Translations under genes and position numbers: made by a program
In this document: positions 6,734-7,652 of the stretch, in pieces
How positions within the stretch are numbered: the stretch's first letter is position 1
How the letters are laid out: each line of letters begins with the position of its first letter
The notes under the pieces: model-generated
Database searches by the model: none
The model's input: the letters and a program-made list of their open reading frames with translations, nothing else
What the model was told of the DNA's origin: nothing
Source of the DNA: DAIRET01 sp036795455
GTDB lineage: Bacteria > Bacteroidota > Ignavibacteria > Ignavibacteriales > Ignavibacteriaceae
Direction: 5' to 3'
Length of the DNA stretch: 7,652 bases
Assembly (NCBI GenBank): GCA_036795455.1
Contig: DAIRET010000145.1
Coordinates: forward strand, 1-7,652

Positions 6734-6758
6734 ATACGATAGAGTCGACAATAAATTT

Positions 6759-6786
6759 AAGGTGGTTGAAAGACCACCTTTTTTTT
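6759..6786 (+). terminator. Rho-independent terminator after fadL-like gene
   Basis: A perfect 8-bp stem, AAGGTGGT (6759-6766) with ACCACCTT (6773-6780), has a 6-base loop and eight T (6779-6786). It lies 25 bases after the stop codon. Confidence 0.92.
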
Positions 6787-6819
6787 ACCTCGATGATTAA
6801 TGATTATTTCTTCATTCAT

Positions 6820-6845
6820 GGATTAGTATCCCTTTTATTTTTTTT
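6820..6845 (+). other. Short hairpin with long T-rich tract
   Basis: GGAT (6820-6823) pairs with ATCC (6828-6831) around TAGT. A T-rich tract at 6833-6845, broken by one A, follows closely. It may be a weak back-up terminator behind the strong one at 6759-6786, or simply a T-rich segment upstream of the SPOR gene promoter region. Confidence 0.25.
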
Positions 6846-6850
6846 GTAAA

Positions 6851-6870
6851 GTTGTTACATTTAAAACAAC
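6851..6870 (+). promoter_or_regulatory. Inverted repeat before SPOR lipoprotein gene
   Basis: GTTGTT (6851-6856) and AACAAC (6865-6870) are exact complements around an 8-base AT-rich spacer, ending 12 bases before the GAGG ribosome site. It could be an operator dyad or a leader hairpin. No convincing promoter boxes were found around it. Confidence 0.3.
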
Positions 6871-6889
6871 AATTTAATCTTTGAGGTAC

Positions 6890-7300
6890 ATGTTGAAACT
6901 GCTGTCATTATTTTTATCATTAAGTTTAATAATATTTTTCGGATGTTCATCTTCACAGGAAACCGTGAAAGAGAATGAAGAAGAAGTTTATGTATTTGAT
7001 GAAGTCCCTCCCGAAACGTTCGACGATAATGAATATGTAGAGCCTGTTTCTATAGCAAAAACAACGAAGTATTTCGTTCAGATTGGAGCATTTACATCAG
7101 AAGATAAAGCGGAAACATTCGTTACCGAGAGTAAAAAACTACTCTCCTACAATCTTGAAGTAAAGTATAATCCGGACGTTGAATTGTTTGTTGTACATTT
7201 ACCTCCTTTCGATACAAGAGCCGACGCAGAAAAAGTACACAACTCTCTCTGGAAAATTAAAAAGTTCTCGGATGCTTTTATTCTGACAATCGAATTCTGA
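6890..7300 (+). CDS. Small SPOR-domain lipoprotein
   Basis: This is a 136-residue predicted lipoprotein. The N-terminus is a lipoprotein signal: MLKLLSL, a hydrophobic core, then IIFFGC with the acceptor Cys at 19 and a SSS stretch. The -3 position is Phe, a looser lipobox than the Leu of the classic motif. An acidic linker (about 25-58) leads to a C-terminal SPOR domain at 59-136. The domain begins TKYFVQIGAF, has the second half VELFVVHLPPFDTRADAEKV, and ends close to the protein end. SPOR domains bind septal, denuded peptidoglycan, so a periplasmic or outer-membrane role in cell envelope or division is likely. Start choice: in-frame TTG at 6881 would place the GAGG site (6883-6886) inside the gene. 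I prefer ATG 6890, although TTG 6893 has the better spacing. It appears to be a one-gene unit. Confidence 0.87.
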   Translation: MLKLLSLFLSLSLIIFFGCSSSQETVKENEEEVYVFDEVPPETFDDNEYVEPVSIAKTTKYFVQIGAFTSEDKAETFVTESKKLLSYNLEVKYNPDVELFVVHLPPFDTRADAEKVHNSLWKIKKFSDAFILTIEF

Positions 7301-7322
7301 TTTTAAACTATTAAAATTGGGA
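7295..7322 (+). other. Long stem-loop over the SPOR gene stop codon
   Basis: A 7-bp perfect core, ATTTTAA (7300-7306) with TTAAAAT (7311-7317), has a 4-base loop ACTA. It extends outward to a 12-bp stem that includes three G-U pairs. It has no T-run after it, so it is more likely a 3'-end stabilising structure than a standard terminator, if it is functional at all. Confidence 0.3.
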
Positions 7323-7392
7323 AGCGATTTATTAAATATTTTAAGAAAATTTTTCACTACTAAAATAAATGAGCTTCGTTATTCCATTTTAA

Positions 7393-7424
7393 TTGGCTTT
7401 TCTGTTGTCAAAAATATATATTTG
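7393..7424 (+). promoter_or_regulatory. Candidate promoter for the ECF sigma gene
   Basis: TATATTTG (7417-7424) fits the Bacteroidota -7 element TAnnTTTG. TTGG (7393-7396) lies 20 bases upstream, where the -33 element is expected. The same bases also read as a sigma-70 pair: TTGGCT, 18 bases, TATATT. A start near 7430 would give a leader of about 68 bases. Whether this organism uses the Bacteroidota consensus is not known. Confidence 0.38.
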
Positions 7425-7440
7425 AACCGGAGTTTAAATT

Positions 7441-7468
7441 GAAAAGCTTTTAGGGTTAAAAGTTTTTT
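7441..7468 (+). promoter_or_regulatory. AT-rich hairpin with T-run in the sigma-gene leader
   Basis: CTTTTA (7447-7452) pairs with TAAAAG (7457-7462) around the loop GGGT. The stem extends outward to 12 pairs (7441-7452 with 7457-7468), including two G-U pairs, and its 3' arm ends in six T. It lies between the candidate promoter and ATG 7498. It could be an attenuator, a weak terminator of the gene before, or chance in AT-rich DNA. Confidence 0.35.
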
Positions 7469-7497
7469 ATAATTGATTATGATGATACCGATTTAAG

Positions 7498-7652
7498 ATG
7501 AATAAGATTGACGAAGAACGATTACTTACCCTTGTGGAAGGAATTAAAGCCGGTGAAGAAAACGCTTTCAAAGAGTTTTTCTTCATTATGCAGCCTTATA
7601 TCTATTACTATATTTTTAGACTAATCTCGGATAAAGAAGCAGCAGAAGACTT
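7498..7652 (+). CDS. ECF-type RNA polymerase sigma-70 factor, 3' end cut by window
   Basis: Only the first 51 codons are visible; the frame is open to the window end. The residues fit the start of sigma-70 region 2 in extracytoplasmic-function sigma factors. LLTLVEGIKAGEENAFKEFF gives the family pattern of a Gly-acidic turn followed by Ala-Phe and a helix. QPYIYYYIFRLISDKEAAED ends at the conserved AEDL/F.Q position where region 2.2 contacts core RNA polymerase. The start is ATG 7498; an in-frame stop at 7483-7485 excludes longer versions, and the ribosome site is weak (TTAAG). Such factors direct RNA polymerase to a small regulon, often with a cognate anti-sigma gene just downstream, which would lie outside this window. 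The upstream region holds a candidate promoter and a hairpin. Region 4 cannot be checked. Confidence 0.82.
   Translation, partial: MNKIDEERLLTLVEGIKAGEENAFKEFFFIMQPYIYYYIFRLISDKEAAED

Noticed and set aside
6881..6889. TTG 6881 as start of the SPOR gene
   Set aside because: It would put the GAGG ribosome site inside the gene and add residues before a normal lipoprotein signal peptide.
7480..7491. TGATGATACCGA shared with the mutS2 start region at 2689-2700
   Set aside because: It is an exact 12-base match with no extension and different contexts. I take it as chance.
7479..7496. Five-codon ORF (MMIPI) just before the sigma gene
   Set aside because: It has no ribosome site and is too short to support. 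Its stop lies just before ATG 7498, but nothing else suggests a leader peptide.

Overview
The window is AT-rich and looks like a housekeeping segment from the Bacteroidota/Chlorobiota/Ignavibacteriota (FCB) group. An Ignavibacteria-like genome is my best guess. The reasons are the exbB-exbD-exbD order with FCB-style ExbD sequences, an OmpP1/FadL-family porin, a short SPOR lipoprotein, many weak Shine-Dalgarno sites, and the AT-rich codon use. This placement is inference from protein style; no rRNA or other marker is present.

Layout, all genes on the + strand. (1) 1-1583: the 3' part of an ExbB/TolQ-type proton-channel gene, then two ExbD-type genes of different length. The block closes with a strong intrinsic terminator at 1603-1639. 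Together they would form an inner-membrane, proton-driven energy-transducing complex; no TonB-like partner lies inside the window. (2) 1724-5039: a tightly packed trio of a YqeY-family protein, a CvpA-family membrane protein and MutS2. cvpA starts with TTG inside the yqeY stop (TTGA), and mutS2 most likely starts with ATG sharing one base with the cvpA stop (TGATG), so translation is probably coupled. (3) 5040-5422: a 383-base gene-free stretch with a near-perfect 17-base direct repeat, several small hairpins and a plausible promoter for the next gene. (4) 5423-6733: an outer-membrane FadL-type beta-barrel, followed by a strong terminator at 6759-6786. (5) 6890-7300: a small SPOR-domain lipoprotein. 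(6) 7301-7497: a leader with a candidate promoter and a long AT-rich hairpin, leading into the first 51 codons of an ECF-type sigma-70 factor cut off by the window end.

I looked for a novel system and did not find one: every substantial ORF belongs to a recognisable family. The points most worth following up are the coupled yqeY-cvpA-mutS2 organisation, the structured leaders of the fadL-like and sigma-factor genes, and the repeat after mutS2. I saw no tRNA, rRNA, CRISPR array, insertion sequence or phage gene.
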